Part shown: positions 61,936-64,000 of the stretch, piece after piece
Numbering within the stretch: position 1 is the first letter of the stretch
Layout of the letters: every line of letters starts with the position of its first letter
Assembly (NCBI GenBank): GCA_948957135.1
Contig: CARDBT010000013.1
Span: forward strand, 19,735-83,734
Direction: 5' to 3'
DNA length: 64,000 nucleotides
Source of the DNA: COE1 sp910588595
GTDB taxonomy: Bacteria > Bacillota > Clostridia > Lachnospirales > Lachnospiraceae
Translations under genes and position numbers: made by a program
The notes under the pieces: generated by a model
What the model saw: the letters and a program-made list of their open reading frames with translations, nothing else
Database searches by the model: none
Told to the model about the DNA's origin: nothing

Positions 61936-62985
61936 ATGTACAAACTATCAACTCAATCAATCAAACCTGGCATGGTATTGTACGATGATATCTACACCCC
62001 TGCCAACGTCATTCTTTTTAAGGCTAATACAATTCTGTCCCAGGAAAATATCCAGACTCTGTACGAATACAATTTCGAAGAGGTGACGCTGAGCGAACCT
62101 GGTGAGATCAATATAACACATTACAAATATCTTCACCTGAATCCGGATTTTCAACATTTCAATGAAGTGTACACGGCGGCACTCGACTCCTTCCACAGGA
62201 TCATGCGCACTCTCGATACCGGGCTGGAGCTCAATATCCTCAAGCTCCTGTCGCTGCGTGACGATATCCTATCCGCCGTCAAAAACGGAGAACAGCTGCT
62301 CGACTATCTCTACAACATGATGCCAAATGAAAATGAGATCACTTACAATCACTGTTTTAACTGCGGTCTTCTGTGCTATGTCTTTGGCAAATGGATCGAC
62401 ATGGGTGACGAGGACCTGGACAATCTGACCATTTCCGGTTTCATATTTGACATCGGGAAGACCAAAATTTCTGACGAACTGTTATGGAAGCCCGATAAAC
62501 TTACACCGGAAGAATACATACAGATGCAGCATCACATCCACCTGGGATACGAACTGGTAAAATCAAGAAAACTCCCTCCGCATGTAGTCAGCGTCATGAT
62601 CATGCACCACGAACGCTGTGACGGAAGCGGTTATCCCGCCCGATTAAAGGAAAACCGCATTGACCCCTTTGCGCTGATCGCTGCCATCGTCGATACATAT
62701 GAGGCAATGACGCACCCGCGGGCACAGCGTGTAGCCCTCACGCCCTTTCAGGCGATCCGCGTCTTTGAACAGCAGGGATTTGACAAATACGGAGCCCACA
62801 TCGAGCCGATCCTCACACGGATCGCCAAGATGTATGTCAATCGGCGTGTCTGTGTGACCGGGAACCTGGAAGGCAGGATCACAGAGATCCACGAAGATGC
62901 CCTGTCACGCCCCACGATCTATGTCAATAATGTATTTTTTGACCTGAGAACGAAGCAGGGCGCAGAAATAACCCGTATGCTGTAG
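61936..62985 (+). CDS. HD-GYP-domain protein with altered HD motif
   Basis: A 349-residue protein. N-terminal domain (about 1-115) of DUF3391-like type. The HD-GYP-like domain (about 130-310) has MHHERCDGSGYPARL, but its HD motif reads GFIFDIGKTKIS, with Phe replacing the metal-binding His. Catalysis of c-di-GMP hydrolysis is therefore doubtful. It may act as a c-di-GMP sensor. The start is ATG 61936, strong ribosome binding site AGGAGG. The stop codon lies inside the terminator stem. Confidence 0.88.
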   Translation: MYKLSTQSIKPGMVLYDDIYTPANVILFKANTILSQENIQTLYEYNFEEVTLSEPGEINITHYKYLHLNPDFQHFNEVYTAALDSFHRIMRTLDTGLELNILKLLSLRDDILSAVKNGEQLLDYLYNMMPNENEITYNHCFNCGLLCYVFGKWIDMGDEDLDNLTISGFIFDIGKTKISDELLWKPDKLTPEEYIQMQHHIHLGYELVKSRKLPPHVVSVMIMHHERCDGSGYPARLKENRIDPFALIAAIVDTYEAMTHPRAQRVALTPFQAIRVFEQQGFDKYGAHIEPILTRIAKMYVNRRVCVTGNLEGRITEIHEDALSRPTIYVNNVFFDLRTKQGAEITRML

Positions 62986-63001
62986 CATACGGGTTATTTC
63001 T
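62964..63001. terminator. Terminator overlapping the HD-GYP stop codon
   Basis: An 18-bp perfect stem (AGAAATAACCCGTATGCT and complement) with only two bases between the arms. It spans the last codons and the TAG of the HD-GYP gene and serves as shared terminator with the convergent gene at 63025. Confidence 0.8.
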
Positions 63002-63024
63002 ATCTCCAGAGCATTCCGGGTACA

Positions 63025-63420
63025 TCATTCCCCAAAAATCTGTCCGATCTTATCCTGTATCTCCTCCGCCGAGAGTCCATCCGCATTTTGAAGAAGCGTA
63101 TCCAGCGACGCTTTCGCCTCACTGAGTTTTTGCTCATCCATACTGTAATGATCGATGTAGGTCCTGATCGACTCCTCGATCCTGGCCTGTCCATCCCTGT
63201 CAATACCAAGTGTTTTTGACAGGTCATCACTCTTGAAAAATGCTGTGACTTCATCGGCAAAAACTGTCTTGAGCTGATCCGCTGCCTGTGACGTGATATC
63301 TCCGACGACACCGTCCACGCAGCTCTCGGTATCAGGCGCCTTTTGACCTCCATGCCAGCTCCCCACGCCGCCCGCCATCAGCGCACCGATCACCCCCGCT
63401 ATCATCAATGTTCTTTTCAC
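63025..63420 (-). CDS. Unknown exported protein
   Basis: A 131-residue protein with an N-terminal signal/anchor (RTLMIAGVIGALMAGGVGS) and an acidic, helical outside domain. No family recognised. The start is GTG 63420, seven bases after AAGGAG. It overlaps the previous stop by GTGA, so it is translated with the upstream gene. Confidence 0.75.
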   Translation of the reverse strand: MKRTLMIAGVIGALMAGGVGSWHGGQKAPDTESCVDGVVGDITSQAADQLKTVFADEVTAFFKSDDLSKTLGIDRDGQARIEESIRTYIDHYSMDEQKLSEAKASLDTLLQNADGLSAEEIQDKIGQIFGE

Positions 63421-63842
63421 GGCTGATCTCCTTCTGTTTTCATCTGTTCCTGGGCTGCATTCACCACCTCGAGCGCCTCACTGCTGATCACATTTTCCTT
63501 TTTCTTCTTAGTAGAGGTCACAGGCTTCTCGGACCACGCCATAGCCTTGATCCCAGGAGTCGTCGTCCTGATCCGCAGATAGCTCTTTCCGTCCTCGACA
63601 AATCTGACAATAGATATATTCCTCCACTCATAAAACTCAAACGGTGCAAACTCGATCTTGATCTCCTTAAACAGTCCCTTTGCCTCAAAATTTACCAGCT
63701 TATTGTCAATCCTGACAGGCATGGTATATATATATTTATTATCTGTGGTCTGAATGATCGTCGTCTCAAAAAGCGCGGATTTTCCCTCTTTACTGACTCT
63801 GATCGCCGCCATAGCCGGTATTGGAATATCTTCTACATTCAT
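63417..63842 (-). CDS. Unknown beta-rich protein
   Basis: A 141-residue soluble protein with a beta-rich core (LFETTIIQTTDNKYIYTMPV, then EWRNISIVRFVEDGKSYLRI) and a basic linker (TSTKKKKEN). Family not recognised; the strand pattern is loosely PilZ-like but the RxxxR and D/NxSxxG motifs are absent. The start is ATG 63842. Likely co-transcribed with the next gene from the promoter at 63899. Confidence 0.75.
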   Translation of the reverse strand: MNVEDIPIPAMAAIRVSKEGKSALFETTIIQTTDNKYIYTMPVRIDNKLVNFEAKGLFKEIKIEFAPFEFYEWRNISIVRFVEDGKSYLRIRTTTPGIKAMAWSEKPVTSTKKKKENVISSEALEVVNAAQEQMKTEGDQP

Positions 63843-63898
63843 ATGCGCCCTGCTCCTTCCTATCAAATCCTATAAATACTTTCAAATACATCTATAAT

Positions 63899-63928
63899 AG
63901 TATAATCTGTTTATTTATGGATTGTCAA
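63899..63928 (-). promoter_or_regulatory. Sigma-A promoter of the two-gene unit at 63.0-63.8 kb
   Basis: TTGACA (63923-63928), 18-bp spacer, TATACT (63899-63904) on the minus strand, about 57 bp before the start codon. Beyond it to the window end no gene is visible. Confidence 0.75.
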
Positions 63929-64000
63929 GGATAAACGCAAAGGCATCCAGGGTTGTTTCACGAAGGTTTCCAAACGACATCATTTATTATGAACTTGCTG

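Noticed and set aside
1..64000. tRNA or rRNA genes
   Set aside because: I looked through the gaps for the GTTCGAATC-type T-arm and cloverleaf ends and found none.

Overview
The window looks like a chromosomal segment from a motile, spore-forming member of the Clostridia, most likely Lachnospiraceae (no database search was possible). The reasons are a low-GC Gram-positive gene style with strong AGGAGG ribosome binding sites and frequent GTG/TTG starts, a T-box in front of ileS, a spore maturation protein (SpmB), a flagellin/FliS cluster with a DUF6240-type giant, a Gram-positive Tad/Flp pilus operon, a split transketolase and an HPr-like protein resembling Crh. Almost all genes lie on the minus strand. 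Only five clear genes are on the plus strand.

Region by region. 1-7 kb: truncated chemotaxis receptor, small M50-like membrane protein, AAA-ATPase/PD-(D/E)XK protein, FAD/Rieske oxidoreductase, membrane-anchored alpha/beta hydrolase. 7-11.1 kb: type-2-like isoleucyl-tRNA synthetase behind a T-box leader whose stem I seems to be interrupted at its tip by about 250 nt carrying five 20-bp repeats. 11.2-13.9 kb: a small accessory island with a 24-bp perfect palindrome, a 56-residue exported-peptide gene and, tail to tail with it, a regulator with two HTH domains and an all-helical middle. This is the best candidate for an undescribed signalling system here. 14-25 kb: regulators and signalling (PucR/CdaR-type activator, sugar ABC ATPase, YesL-like protein, tandem-HD phosphodiesterase, GNAT, Crh-like HPr, OmpR-type regulator plus hybrid kinase, LytTR regulator) and SpmB. 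25-29.5 kb: pyrK-pyrD and a polar amino-acid ABC transporter, with a 154-bp MITE inserted just upstream of the transporter promoter.

29.8-34.7 kb: a pentose operon (FGGY kinase, AraD epimerase, an unknown protein, both halves of transketolase) that would take L-ribulose to xylulose-5-phosphate and then into the pentose phosphate pathway. It is driven by a good sigma-A promoter overlapped by an inverted-repeat operator. 34.9-45 kb: an eleven-gene Tad pilus operon (two prepilin-peptidase-like proteins, TadZ/CpaE, TadA/CpaF, TadB, TadC, Flp pilin, TadE-like and DUF5702 pseudopilins, FHA protein). 45.5-51.9 kb: DUF2508 gene on the plus strand, then DUF6240/FliK-like protein, flagellin and FliS as one unit behind a possible sigma-28 promoter. 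51.9-60.9 kb: housekeeping genes (TrmL, an AIR-synthase-like/Lrp/aminotransferase overlapping cassette, VanW-like protein, exonuclease, glycosyltransferase, TadA deaminase, lysophospholipase). 61-64 kb: a small unknown protein, a pair of perfect DnaA boxes, an HD-GYP protein with a broken HD motif and two unknown proteins at the edge.

A family of intergenic hairpins with a conserved 3' arm (GGGTGCCCGTGTGCATAAA on the plus strand) recurs, usually just downstream of terminators and ahead of genes. Positions are read from the sequence. Family names come from motif recognition, not from searches.
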